This document shows, in pieces, positions 24,506-33,833 of a DNA stretch of 34,099 nucleotides (its first letter is position 1; the number at the start of each line of letters is the position of its first letter). Both the position numbers and the translations under genes were made by a program. This DNA comes from Pseudomonadota bacterium. GTDB lineage: Bacteria > Pseudomonadota > Gammaproteobacteria > Steroidobacterales > Woeseiaceae. The notes under the pieces are model-generated. The model searched no databases. It was not told where the DNA came from and saw only the letters and a list, made by a program, of their open reading frames with translations. The stretch lies in NCBI GenBank assembly GCA_022572185.1, contig JACZWL010000035.1, positions 1-34,099 of the forward strand, read 5' to 3'.

Positions 24506-24750
24506 AGCATTACCTCGATTTTTTCATTCAATGTCGATTGAAGGTCCCAGTATCCAGCGAAAATGCCGGCTGACAATACACAATTGCAGCTTTCCGTATG
24601 GTAAACACTTTTCGTCGTGTCAAGACGTAGTGCACGCATCGTGCCGTTGGATTCTGGCCGATTTCGAACCCCCATTGATTGTATAGTTGTGCGCAAGAAA
24701 GTAACAAATTGCCCTCCTACGAATGTCTATCAAACCAATCGGAGACGCCA

Positions 24751-27117
24751 GTGTCTTTGCATGATCGAACCAACAAATTTCACTCACTTGTCACCAAAAC
24801 AATCGCACTCTTTTATTTCGCATTACTACCGTCTCTCGGTCTTGCGCAGCAACACATTGACGTTGCGCTGGTCATTGACGGCACACCCGATCGGCTCGAA
24901 GCGCGAAATGCGGTCTACGTCAACGAACTGCTTGCGCTGACGAGCGGCGAATTCGATGTACGAATTCGCGAGTTTTCCGGCGATTGGAGCATCGACAGTA
25001 TCGATCAGGCGCTGGACCGCGCCTATGCGGACCCGCAGATCGACATGGTGCTTGTGACAGGCTATACGGGCAACCAGGTTGCGGCAGGACGCGGCGACTT
25101 CCCGAAACCGACATTCCTGCCCGTCATGCTGGATGTCGGCGTGCTTCCGTCTCAGGCTGTGGACGGGAAGTCGGGCATCAGGAACCTGAATTACCTGACG
25201 CTGTATACCCATTTCGGGGATGACTTGGACACCATGAGCCGCATGGTGAGCTATCGCAACCTGGTGGTACTAATGGGCGAGGAACTCGCATCAGTTATCC
25301 CGCAACTTCGGGAAGAGGCTAACGTGATAAGTCGTGAGCGGGGCATCGAATTTACGCTCGTTACACACGACGGCGTCGACCACAATTTGATGGCAAAGAT
25401 CCCTCCCGGGACGGATGCGATTTTTGTCACCCCTCTGTCCAGATTGCCGCCGGCTGATTTTCAAAATCTGGTCTCAGCGATCAATGCCGCCGGCATTCCC
25501 AGCTACAGCTTTGTCGGTGTCCAGGATGTGCAACACGGCATTCTTGTTACCAATTCTGCGCGCAGCAATACTGACAAAATCGCTCGGCTGAATGCATTGA
25601 ACATGCAAGCGGTGATGATTGGCGAACGAACTGAGGATCAGCCAATTACGTTTGAAGACAAGAAAGAACTGACCATCAACATGGCGACGGCGAGACAAAT
25701 TCAGCTATCGCCAAGTTTCGATGTACTGGGGCCTGCTACGCTGCTGAACCGGCAGGCTGCGGTCAGCGGCAAGATCTACGGCCTGGTCGAAATTGCACGT
25801 GAAGCCATGGCTAGCAATCAGGATTTACTGGCAGAGCAATTCGGCGTTCAGGCAGGCGCCGAGGAAATTGCCCGTGCGCGTTCTATTTTATTGCCAAAAT
25901 TGGATGCAGGTGCCAGTTATGTGGCGCGCAAGGAATCGCCCGCAGTCTCGTTCGGTCTTTTTGCACAGCGGAGTACGGACGTATCATTAAATCTGCGTCA
26001 ACTCATTTATTCGGACTCGGTCAGCGCAAACCTGACGATTCAAAGGAGCATTCAAAAGGCACGGGAAGAGAGTTTACGCGAGCTTCGGCTGGACATCATT
26101 CAGGCGGCGGCTACATCTTACTACAGTGTCCTGGCGGCAAAGTCGCAACTGACCGTTCAGGAAAACAACCTGCATGTGAGTAGAACCAGCCTTGAACTGG
26201 CGAGAGACCGCGTACGCCTGGGTTCCTCGACACGGGCCGACGTATATCGATGGGAAGCGGAGGTTGCGCGGGCCCAGATTCTGGTGTTGGACGCTCGTGC
26301 GGTTGTCGACCAATCGTGGGATACCTTGAGCCGGCTGCTGCACAGACCACAAGGCCAGCGTATCGCATTGCGACCGGCGAATTTTGACGACCCGTTCGTA
26401 TTCACACAAAAGGAACTCGACACACTGATTAATAATCGTGCCGACTATGAACGTTTCACCCGATACCTGATCGACCAAGGTATGCGCCAGGCGCCAGAGC
26501 TTATGCAACTGGACGCGCAGATCGAGGCAAAACGGCGAGAGCAACTGAGTCAGCAGCGTGCCTACTGGCTGCCGGAGTTCAGTCTGCAGGGTGCGTATGA
26601 CAAAAATATTTCGCAGTCAGGCACCGGCGCCGGGCCGATATCCGGCGAGGATCTGAGTGACTGGAATATCGGCGTGCAGGCGACGCTGCCGCTGTTTACA
26701 GGCGGTCTGCGCAGAGCCAATCTCTCGCGGGCTAACCTGGAACTCATGCAACTCGAGGCGCTTCGCTCATCGATTGCCGAACGCGTTGAGGAAAAGATAC
26801 GCCGCCAAATGCATCTCGTTCAGGCTGCCTATGCCCGGATCGATCTCACTCTTGCTGCTGCAGAAGCATCGCGCAAAAATTTCGACCTGGTTTCAGATGC
26901 GTATGGGCGAGGCGCTGTATCGTATATTGACTTACTCGACGGGCAGGGTGCGAGTTTGACGGCAAACGCAGCCCAGTCCGATTCGCTTTACAACTTCTTA
27001 ATTACGATAATGTCAGTGCAGCGCGCGGTCGGTCAGTTCGACTTTCTGCTACCGGCAGACGAACGCAATGCGATCGCCGATGAAATTCGACGATACCTGA
27101 CAAGTGGCAAAAACTGA
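24751..27117 (+). CDS. TolC-family outer membrane factor with N-terminal ABC-substrate-binding-like domain
   Basis: A 788-residue protein. The start is GTG 24751 with GGAG six bases upstream, giving a signal peptide (1-32, ends 'LGLAQQ'). Residues about 35-330 resemble the ABC_sub_bind fold: 'IDVALVIDGTPD', 'DMVLVTGYTGNQVAAG', 'RNLVVLMGEELAS', 'TDAIFVTPLSRLP', 'IPSYSFVGVQDVQHGILVT'. From about 365 on it is a TolC/OEP protein with long helical repeats, 'LDIIQAAATSYYSVLAAKSQ', 'VRLGSSTRADVYRWEAEV', 'LPLFTGGLRRANLSRANLEL' and 'AYGRGAVSYIDLLDGQG'. The OEP half is full length, so this is a true fusion. It is the first gene of the pump operon. The N-terminal domain may sense or deliver a ligand at the periplasmic entrance (inference). 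Confidence 0.88.
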   Translation: MSLHDRTNKFHSLVTKTIALFYFALLPSLGLAQQHIDVALVIDGTPDRLEARNAVYVNELLALTSGEFDVRIREFSGDWSIDSIDQALDRAYADPQIDMVLVTGYTGNQVAAGRGDFPKPTFLPVMLDVGVLPSQAVDGKSGIRNLNYLTLYTHFGDDLDTMSRMVSYRNLVVLMGEELASVIPQLREEANVISRERGIEFTLVTHDGVDHNLMAKIPPGTDAIFVTPLSRLPPADFQNLVSAINAAGIPSYSFVGVQDVQHGILVTNSARSNTDKIARLNALNMQAVMIGERTEDQPITFEDKKELTINMATARQIQLSPSFDVLGPATLLNRQAAVSGKIYGLVEIAREAMASNQDLLAEQFGVQAGAEEIARARSILLPKLDAGASYVARKESPAVSFGLFAQRSTDVSLNLRQLIYSDSVSANLTIQRSIQKAREESLRELRLDIIQAAATSYYSVLAAKSQLTVQENNLHVSRTSLELARDRVRLGSSTRADVYRWEAEVARAQILVLDARAVVDQSWDTLSRLLHRPQGQRIALRPANFDDPFVFTQKELDTLINNRADYERFTRYLIDQGMRQAPELMQLDAQIEAKRREQLSQQRAYWLPEFSLQGAYDKNISQSGTGAGPISGEDLSDWNIGVQATLPLFTGGLRRANLSRANLELMQLEALRSSIAERVEEKIRRQMHLVQAAYARIDLTLAAAEASRKNFDLVSDAYGRGAVSYIDLLDGQGASLTANAAQSDSLYNFLITIMSVQRAVGQFDFLLPADERNAIADEIRRYLTSGKN

Positions 27118-27118
27118 G

Positions 27119-28234
27119 ATGCCGAAACTAATAAAACGCAGGATACCGCAACAGACACTGGCGGCATTGGTCGTGTCGATACCACTTTTATTGCTCACTG
27201 CGTGTGACCGGGCAACCCCCCCCGAGGAACCGCGTTTGCGCCCGGTGCGTTTCATGTTGGTCAGTGACGATAGTGGCGCCCGCGAGCGCAGTTTCTCCGG
27301 CATATCGAAGTCAACCAGGGAATCGCGATTGAGTTTCAAGGTCTCGGGCACGGTAACGGACGTACCGGCGCAGGTCGGGCAACGATTGAATGCCGGTGAT
27401 CTGATTGCGCGGCTCGATGCGGCCAGTTTTTCCCTGCAGGTACAGCAGGCGCAGGCGAGCCTCGTCGAGGCACAGGCGAATGCGCGTAATGCGATCGCAA
27501 TTTATGACCGCACAAAAGGTCTTTATGCCAACGATAACGCGTCACGAAATGATCTTGACGCGGCAAGGGCACAGGCCGAATCGGTGCGGGCACAGGTAAG
27601 ATCCGCGACAAAGGCGCTGGAAATAGCTCGGCTCAATGAGTCCTATACAATATTGCGGGCAGATACGGATTGTTCGATTGCCTCGATTGACATCGAAGTC
27701 AACGAGAATGTTACGGCGGGGCGGCAGGTGGCTGCCGTCAGTTGCGGTGACGAGTTCGAGGTTGAGATCGACGTACCTGAAAGCCTGATCGCGAGCATCG
27801 ATGAATACATGCCCGTACAGATTACGTTTGGCGCAATTCCGGATACGGTATTTGCCGGCGAAGTGAGCGAGGTCGCCGTTGCGTCGGTTGGCAATACAGC
27901 AACATTTCCTGTCGTTGCCAAAATTATCGGGAGTCATCCGTCGCTGCGCTCCGGCCTCGCTGCCGATGTCACTTTCCGATTCGACACGCTGGCTGCCAGC
28001 GGTGGTGTCGTGTTGCCCGTTGCAGCCGTGATCCGTGACCCGTCCGGGACCTTCGTCTATATAGTGGACCCGACTGAAGTCCCGGGGCAGGCGATTGTCA
28101 GCCGAAGGCCCGTAACGCTCGGTGAATTGACACAGTCCGGCATCGAAGTCTTGACTGGACTGTCGGCCGGCGATCGCGTCGTGACAGCCGGGATATCGGT
28201 CATTCGCGACGGCCAGCGCGTTCTGATTCCCTGA
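27119..28234 (+). CDS. RND efflux pump periplasmic adaptor (membrane fusion protein)
   Basis: A 371-residue lipoprotein. The lipobox is 'LLLLTAC' with C29. The adaptor domains are in order: 'SRLSFKVSGTVTDVPAQVGQ' (barrel-sandwich half), 'GDLIARLDAASFSLQVQQAQ' leading to the α-hairpin (about 100-165), the second lipoyl half 'ADTDCSIASIDIEVNENVTA', a β-barrel, and a membrane-proximal domain ending 'LSAGDRVVTAGISVIRDGQR'. It links the inner-membrane permease to the outer-membrane factor. Its ATG is one base after the OMF stop, indicating coupled expression; a GTG at 27104 is an alternative. The permease gene follows 27 bp later. Confidence 0.92.
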   Translation: MPKLIKRRIPQQTLAALVVSIPLLLLTACDRATPPEEPRLRPVRFMLVSDDSGARERSFSGISKSTRESRLSFKVSGTVTDVPAQVGQRLNAGDLIARLDAASFSLQVQQAQASLVEAQANARNAIAIYDRTKGLYANDNASRNDLDAARAQAESVRAQVRSATKALEIARLNESYTILRADTDCSIASIDIEVNENVTAGRQVAAVSCGDEFEVEIDVPESLIASIDEYMPVQITFGAIPDTVFAGEVSEVAVASVGNTATFPVVAKIIGSHPSLRSGLAADVTFRFDTLAASGGVVLPVAAVIRDPSGTFVYIVDPTEVPGQAIVSRRPVTLGELTQSGIEVLTGLSAGDRVVTAGISVIRDGQRVLIP

Positions 28235-28261
28235 GGCATTGATGGTGACGGACAGCCAGTC

Positions 28262-31200
28262 ATGGACCTGACACGTGCGGCAATTGAAGGAAACCGGATA
28301 ACTATTACGGTTGTTGCGCTGTTAATCATCGCCGGCGTCCTTGCTTTTCAGTCAATTCCCAAGGCGCAGGATCCAGGCTTCATCATCCGGACAGTCCTTA
28401 TTACCACTCAGTTCCCGGGCGCCAGTCCTGAGCGCGTAGAACACCTCGTTACTGACAAGATCGAGAAGAAGGCACAGGAAATGCCTGAGGTCGACAACAT
28501 TGTCAGTGAATCGAGGACAGGCATTTCGATTGTCACTGTCAATTTCAAGGAAAGTTACAAGATCATGCGGCCGATCTTCGACGACTTGCGCAGGAAGATT
28601 GATACCGTGGTCCCGGATCTGCCGCAAGGCAGCCGCCTGCCCGAGATCAACGACGAGTTTGGCGATGTATTTGGCAGTGTATATACGCTGACAGGCGACG
28701 GATTCACCTATGCCGAATTAAAAAATGTTGCGGACGAATTGCGTGACGTGCTGCTTAAGGAACCCGATATTGCGAAAGTCGATATTCACGGGGCGCAGCA
28801 GGAAGTTATTTTTGTCGAATACAATAACGCGAGGTTGTCCGAGATCGGCCTTTCGCCGCAACAGTTGTCGGCATCGCTGGCCAGCATGAACATACTCTCG
28901 TCCGGCGGCAACATTGTTAGCGGCCGGGAGCGAATCACGCTCGAACCAACCGGTAATTATGAATCTCTCGATGACCTGAGGCGCACCGTCCTCGAACTGC
29001 CGGGCGGGGCGCTCGTTTATCTCGAAGACATTGTCGATATCTATCGCGGCTACAAAGACCCGCCAAAAAGCATCGCCCGGATCAATGGCCAGCCGGCCCT
29101 GGCCCTGGCCGTGTCCATGCGGGAGGGTGGCGATATCCTCAAACTCGGCGAGCGCCTGCGGGTTCTGATGCCTGAGTTAATTGCGCGATATCCCTGGGGA
29201 ATCAAGCTGGAGACGGTCTGGTTTCAGGCGGATCTGGTCGAAGCTAATATTAATAATTTTTCGAGAAGCCTGTTACAAGCCATTGTAATAGTTATAGTAG
29301 TGGTCATTGGCTTCCTGGGGATCAGGACGGGTCTGGTCGTGGGTGCCCTGGTCCCGGCAACCATGATATCGACCTTCTTCGCAATGCAGGTCTTCGATAT
29401 CACGGTGAATCGGATCTCGCTGGCTGCGCTGATTATCTCATTGGGTCTGCTGGTAGATAACGCGATCGTTATCGTGGAGTCTATTCTGGTCAAACGGGAG
29501 CGGGGCATCGGCCCGATCGACGCGGCTGTCCAGGCCGGACGTGAGCTGCGCACGCCGTTGCTCGTCTCATCACTGACAACCGCCGTCGCATTCATGCCGA
29601 TTGCGATGGCCAAGTCGGCGGTCGGCGAATACACGTCCGATATTTTTTATGTCGTCAGTCTCGCATTGCTGATTTCCTGGTTGCTCGCGATGACCTTCAT
29701 CCCGATGCTGTCAACCGTCGCGTTGCACTGCAGCTCGGAACCTGTTCCAGCCGGTCAGGCCTTCGACGGTCGTTGGTATCGCATCTACCGGCGCCTGTTA
29801 GGCGTCTCATTACGGTGTCCGTATCGTTTTATCGGTCTGGTTATTCTGTTTTTTGCCATGGCAATTGTCGGCATGGGCATGGTCCGCCAGGAATTCATCG
29901 CGCCGTCCGAGGATCCGGTATTTACCGCAAAGCTCGAGATGCCACTTGGCACTTCGATAGAAGCCAGTCAGCAGATTATCGCCGACGTGGACGAGTTCGT
30001 TCGCAAGACGTATTACGCGCCGCAGACTGGCAAGCCGGTTGTAAAAAACTGGCTCACGTTCATTGGCGAGGGCGGTCCCCGGTTTCAGCTGAGCCTCAAT
30101 CCACCGAATCCGAATCCCGCAAATACATTTGTGATCGTCAACACAAGCTCAGGGGACAGAGTGGACGAAGTGATCAGCGGCATCGAAGCGTATGTTCGCG
30201 AGACACATCCGGATCTCGCGGCGCAGGTCAAGCGCCTGGAAAACGGACCGCCCGTTGACTACCCGATCATCGTTCGATTATCCGGCCAGAATATTGACAC
30301 GCTCTACAACATGGCTGACGAGGTTACGGAATTTCTCTACGACAACCCGGCCATTAGGGATGTCAAGAACACGTGGGGCCTGCAGACCAAGAAGCTCCTG
30401 GTGCGGGTCAACCAGGAACTTGCCAGGCGGTCGGGAGTGACGAGCGAGGACGTCGCTTACTCCCTCAAAGCCGGATTGACCGGCATCGATCTGACTCAGT
30501 ACCGCGAGGGCGACGAATTGATTCCCGTGACTTTGAGGACAGTCGCTGCCGATCGTCAGGACTTCAGCAAGCTTGACGGACTTAGCGTTTATTCCCACGG
30601 AACCGGCCGGTTCGTACCACTGAAACAGGTTGCCGACGTCGAGCTGACCTTCGAATCCGGCGTTATCGAGCGCCGGGACCGCGAACGTACGCTGTCACTT
30701 AACGTGCAGCTTGCAAGCGGCGCTACTGCGACGGAAGTTGTCAGTACTCTGGTGCCGTGGCTTGAGCAGGCTCAGCTCAATTGGCCGCGAGGACACAAAT
30801 TCGAGATAGGCGGTGAAACGGAAGAGTCAGGCGATGCCAACGCATCGATTGCGGCAGAGTTGCCGATCGCCGGCATGATTATCCTGCTGTTGCTTGTCAG
30901 CCAGTTTAATTCCCTGCGCCGGCCGCTCATCATTCTCATGACAATCCCGCTTGGCCTGATCGGCGTGACTTTCGGGCTGTTGGTCACCAATACACCATTC
31001 GGGTTCTTTACGATCCTCGGGCTCATCGCCCTGTCCGGCATCATCATCAATAACGCGATCGTATTACTGGATCGTATCGCCATTGAAATTGAGGAATTTC
31101 ACCGGAAACCCGCGGAGGCGATATTTGAGGCGGCGCAACAACGCCTCAGACCGATCCTGCTCACCACAGCGACCACGGTGCTGGGTATGATGCCTTTATT

Positions 31201-31345
31201 GTGGGGTGGTACGGCGATGTTCGTGCCGATGGCGATCACGATCATGTTCGGGCTCGCTTTCGCCACGGCCCTGACACTGCTCGTCGTGCCGGTGCTGTAT
31301 TCCCTGTTTTTCCGTGTCTCCTTTACCGGCCATAATGCGGTGTGA
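28262..31345 (+). CDS. RND family efflux permease (AcrB/MexB-like)
   Basis: A 1027-residue inner-membrane proton antiporter. The two-fold RND layout is clear. Helix 1 ('ITITVVALLIIAGVLAFQSI') is followed by a large periplasmic loop with 'PGASPERVEHLVTDKIE'. A block of helices holds 'AALIISLGLLVDNAIVIVES' near residue 400. A second loop starts after 'FAMAIVGMGMVRQEFIAPSE', and the last helices include 'IALSGIIINNAIVLLDR' and 'TTATTVLGMMPLLWGG'. The proton-relay pair usually Asp-Asp is Asp-Asn here ('VDNAIV'), as in many related permeases. The sequence is intact. With its two upstream partners it should export an amphiphilic compound; the substrate is unknown. Confidence 0.93.
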   Translation: MDLTRAAIEGNRITITVVALLIIAGVLAFQSIPKAQDPGFIIRTVLITTQFPGASPERVEHLVTDKIEKKAQEMPEVDNIVSESRTGISIVTVNFKESYKIMRPIFDDLRRKIDTVVPDLPQGSRLPEINDEFGDVFGSVYTLTGDGFTYAELKNVADELRDVLLKEPDIAKVDIHGAQQEVIFVEYNNARLSEIGLSPQQLSASLASMNILSSGGNIVSGRERITLEPTGNYESLDDLRRTVLELPGGALVYLEDIVDIYRGYKDPPKSIARINGQPALALAVSMREGGDILKLGERLRVLMPELIARYPWGIKLETVWFQADLVEANINNFSRSLLQAIVIVIVVVIGFLGIRTGLVVGALVPATMISTFFAMQVFDITVNRISLAALIISLGLLVDNAIVIVESILVKRERGIGPIDAAVQAGRELRTPLLVSSLTTAVAFMPIAMAKSAVGEYTSDIFYVVSLALLISWLLAMTFIPMLSTVALHCSSEPVPAGQAFDGRWYRIYRRLLGVSLRCPYRFIGLVILFFAMAIVGMGMVRQEFIAPSEDPVFTAKLEMPLGTSIEASQQIIADVDEFVRKTYYAPQTGKPVVKNWLTFIGEGGPRFQLSLNPPNPNPANTFVIVNTSSGDRVDEVISGIEAYVRETHPDLAAQVKRLENGPPVDYPIIVRLSGQNIDTLYNMADEVTEFLYDNPAIRDVKNTWGLQTKKLLVRVNQELARRSGVTSEDVAYSLKAGLTGIDLTQYREGDELIPVTLRTVAADRQDFSKLDGLSVYSHGTGRFVPLKQVADVELTFESGVIERRDRERTLSLNVQLASGATATEVVSTLVPWLEQAQLNWPRGHKFEIGGETEESGDANASIAAELPIAGMIILLLLVSQFNSLRRPLIILMTIPLGLIGVTFGLLVTNTPFGFFTILGLIALSGIIINNAIVLLDRIAIEIEEFHRKPAEAIFEAAQQRLRPILLTTATTVLGMMPLLWGGTAMFVPMAITIMFGLAFATALTLLVVPVLYSLFFRVSFTGHNAV

Positions 31346-31369
31346 TGGCCACCCGACTGGTGATCTCTG

Positions 31370-31852
31370 ATGATTATTGAAATCTTGTTTGCTGCAGCTG
31401 TGGTATCAGCTGCAATTGATCCGGTTCGACAGGATGTCGTCTGTGCGGAAGTCGGTTTTAGCCGATCTGTCGAGAATCGCGATTTCGAGGCGTTCATCGC
31501 CTTTCTCGATCCGGAGGCACGATTTGTAACCGGACAGGTATCCCGTGGGCCTGAGGAGATAGGCCAGGGATGGGCCGGCTTCTTTGCACCGGACGGAGAG
31601 CTGATACGCTGGCGTCCTGCAATCGTAGAGGTCGTTGCCAACGGCACGCTCGCAATCAGCCGCGGGCCTTATCGCGTGACGACAATTGGAGACACGGGGG
31701 AGCCCGAGCACGTTTGGGGAACGTTCAACTCGACCTGGCGACTGAGCGCGAACGGCGCATGGAAAGTCCTGTTTGATGCCGGCGGTGATCATGGCAAGAC
31801 CCCGACGGCCGAGGACATTGAAATCCTTAATACAGAGCCAGAATGCCCCTGA
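31370..31852 (+). CDS. Exported SnoaL-like/DUF4440-type protein
   Basis: A 160-residue protein. The N-terminus is hydrophobic ('MIIEILFAAAVVSAAIDP'), a likely signal peptide. The rest follows the NTF2-like α+β pattern: 'CAEVGFSRSVENRDFEAFIA', 'FLDPEARFVTGQVSRGPEEI', 'GFFAPDGELIRWRPA', 'GTLAISRGPYRVTT', 'HVWGTFNSTWRLSANGAWKV', 'LFDAGGD'. Proteins like this bind small molecules or act as isomerases; no catalytic residue can be named. It begins 24 bp after the RND permease and may belong to that operon. The remaining 137 bp before the MITE show nothing else. Confidence 0.78.
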   Translation: MIIEILFAAAVVSAAIDPVRQDVVCAEVGFSRSVENRDFEAFIAFLDPEARFVTGQVSRGPEEIGQGWAGFFAPDGELIRWRPAIVEVVANGTLAISRGPYRVTTIGDTGEPEHVWGTFNSTWRLSANGAWKVLFDAGGDHGKTPTAEDIEILNTEPECP

Positions 31853-31989
31853 TTCCCCACAGAATTTAGCTGGGCAACTAACGATCTGCGCATACATGCT
31901 GCACCGTAAAGTTACTTGCTGTATTGGCCACCACCTGATCAGGCAAACACCGTCAGACAAGTTCGGGACTGATTAACCGCTGTACACTT

Positions 31990-32207
31990 TATTCTGTTGA
32001 AAAACTCTGTTTTCGAGGTCGATGAAAAGACCGCAGCTCCTCAGACGCATTTTCATTTTTTTCATATGAGGGGGCATTAAATGCAGACGAAAATTCGCCA
32101 TGCGACTTCTGCTGAAACCATGCGCGAAAACGATGTTGGATTTTCGAAGTAATTGGCATTCAGTGGAAAATTGGCGTCTTCAAGTTTTGAAGTTTTTCAA
32201 CAGAATA
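31990..32207 (+). mobile_element. MITE with 17-bp perfect terminal inverted repeats and 5-bp target duplication
   Basis: The ends 31990-32006 and 32191-32207 are exact inverted repeats (TATTCTGTTGAAAAACT). The flanks repeat CACTT directly (31985-31989 and 32208-32212), a 5-bp target duplication. The 218-bp interior has no transposase. A 23-codon ORF (ATG 32081, preceded by GAGGGGG, stop 32150-32152) may be the relic of a transposase start. The TGTTGAAAAA core is shared with the element at 11633-11800. It is non-autonomous and would need an outside transposase. Confidence 0.82.
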
Positions 32208-32267
32208 CACTTGGGAGCGGCCAGTCTGGTGAGAGACTTTGAACCGGCAGGAAGCGACCCAAGCGGA

Positions 32268-32375
32268 CATCGCGAGCAGCTGGCCCGCTATCGCGGCGAG
32301 ACCGAGACAGGCCTCATGAAGGCCATCAAGGCGGCCCTGGAGCCGAAAAACATCATAAATCCCGCTAAGGTAATT
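32268..32375 (+). pseudogene. C-terminal remnant of an FAD-linked oxidase (GlcD/lactate dehydrogenase type)
   Basis: About 36 codons read 'HREQLARYRGETETGLMKAI', then 'KAALEPKNIINPAKVI'. This is the terminal helix and 'P..I.NP.K' motif of FAD-binding_4/FAD-oxidase_C enzymes such as GlcD. Sequence upstream does not continue the family, and the frame runs on past the usual end point into unrelated residues until 32438. The MITE lies just before it. It is the leftover end of a deleted gene. Confidence 0.6.
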
Positions 32376-32474
32376 TGCCGACCAGTTCCCATTGTCTGCC
32401 ACGTTATTCGGGCACACTTGGCCAATGTAAGTGCTTGATTTGAGGTAGGGCGGCCAAACGACTGGGTACCGGGC

Positions 32475-33833
32475 ATGAACGCCAATTCTGACAACCTGAA
32501 GCGACCCTATGCGGAGGATTTCTCGGAACTCGAGACCCGGCTGCGAAGCCAGGTCGATGACGAGACCGTGTTGGCGGAAATTCACGTCGCGTTGAGAGGG
32601 CTGCTGTCGAATAACGGTGACAGCGAGTCACGCATCCGCGAGATTCTGCAAAAGCGTTACGATGCGGGCGACCTGCGTCCCGAGAGTCTCGAGCTGGTGC
32701 AGAAAATGCTCGACCGGATACGGTCCAAAGGCGCCTCGACCTTGCCGGTTGACAGTGAACCGGCCCCGAAGGAAGAAGTGCCGTACGTTGCTACCATGGT
32801 AATTGGCGACGAGGCTCCGCAGACCGCTACAATCGTTATTGCCGACGAAGCGCCCGCCGAAAAAAAAGCAACGGCCAGGCAGATTCAGGTTGGCTCGGTT
32901 CTGCGTGACCGATTCCTGCTGCAACGGCAAGTACTCGGCGGCGGCACGGGTGTGGTTTACAAAGCACTCGATCAGCGGCTTGCGGAAGCCGGCGAGGCAG
33001 ATACTCACGTCGCAATCAAAGTGCTGCCCTCAGAGTTATCGCGCAATGCAAATGCGCTTCGGGCACTGCAACAGGAGGTTGCAAAAGGGCGGTGCCTGGC
33101 ACACCCGAACATCGTGCGCTTCATCGACCTCGACCGCGAAGACGATTTGTACTTTATTGTCATGGAGTGGCTCGAGGGCAAATCGCTGGCATCCATTCTG
33201 GATGCATCCGGCAGCAAGAAGATCGATCTCGAAACGACGCTGGATATTATAAAGCAGGTAAGCCTTGCACTCGACTACGCCCATCAGCGTGGTGTTGTTC
33301 ACGGCGACATTAATCCAGGCAACGTCAGGATCACACCGGACGGTGCGGTGAAATTATTTGACTTTGGCATTGCGCGAATACTGCAGAAAGAGCAGGACGC
33401 CCAACCCGATTTTGACCCGCGCGAGCTCGGTTCGAAGTCGCCGGAATATTCGAGCATGCAGGTATTAACCGGTGAAGATCCTGTCCCTGCTGACGATGTA
33501 TTTTCGCTTGGCTGCCTGATGTATCGACTGGTCGCCGGGTATCGTGTCTTTGGTCCCAGGAGTGCGGCGGAGGCCGCGTCGGAGGGAATGGAACCGCAAC
33601 AACCTCCGGGTTTGAGTGACTCTCAGTGGCTGGCGCTCAAGAAGGCGTTGGCCTATTCGCGGGTCCCCCGATTTTCGTCACCCGCGGAGTTTTTGGCCGC
33701 ATTTGGTGAATTGCCGAAATCGCAACCGGTGCGACCGGCACCACCGGCGGAACCGGCGCCCTGGCGGACTGGGTCCCGAAGGAGGATGCCTTTGTCTGGC
33801 GCCGCCTACGGGAGGCCGGCGCCATCTTGCTAG
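32475..33833 (+). CDS. Serine/threonine protein kinase, C-terminus replaced
   Basis: 452 codons. The N-terminal helical region (1-90) leads to a linker with two similar acidic stretches ('[10 protein letters not shown]', '[10 protein letters not shown]'), then a Hanks-type kinase domain (about 146-410). Visible are the glycine loop 'GGGTGVVY' (155-162), K182 in 'VAIKVL', E201, the catalytic loop 'HGDINPGN' (H276, D278, N283) with Gly replacing the Arg of HRD, and 'DFG' at D296. Catalysis should be possible; Gly in HRD suggests no activation-loop phosphorylation control. After the Pro/Ala linker near residue 428 the protein becomes meaningless, because the DNA switches to an amidase gene read in another frame. 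The expected membrane helix and sensor part are absent. The gene is either truncated by rearrangement or an assembly join. Confidence 0.8.
   Translation: MNANSDNLKRPYAEDFSELETRLRSQVDDETVLAEIHVALRGLLSNNGDSESRIREILQKRYDAGDLRPESLELVQKMLDRIRSKGASTLPVDSEPAPKEEVPYVATMVIGDEAPQTATIVIADEAPAEKKATARQIQVGSVLRDRFLLQRQVLGGGTGVVYKALDQRLAEAGEADTHVAIKVLPSELSRNANALRALQQEVAKGRCLAHPNIVRFIDLDREDDLYFIVMEWLEGKSLASILDASGSKKIDLETTLDIIKQVSLALDYAHQRGVVHGDINPGNVRITPDGAVKLFDFGIARILQKEQDAQPDFDPRELGSKSPEYSSMQVLTGEDPVPADDVFSLGCLMYRLVAGYRVFGPRSAAEAASEGMEPQQPPGLSDSQWLALKKALAYSRVPRFSSPAEFLAAFGELPKSQPVRPAPPAEPAPWRTGSRRRMPLSGAAYGRPAPSC

Noticed and set aside
24502-24696. 64-codon minus-strand ORF upstream of the decarboxylase
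   Set aside because: It overlaps the divergent control region, has no ribosome-binding site and no recognisable features.
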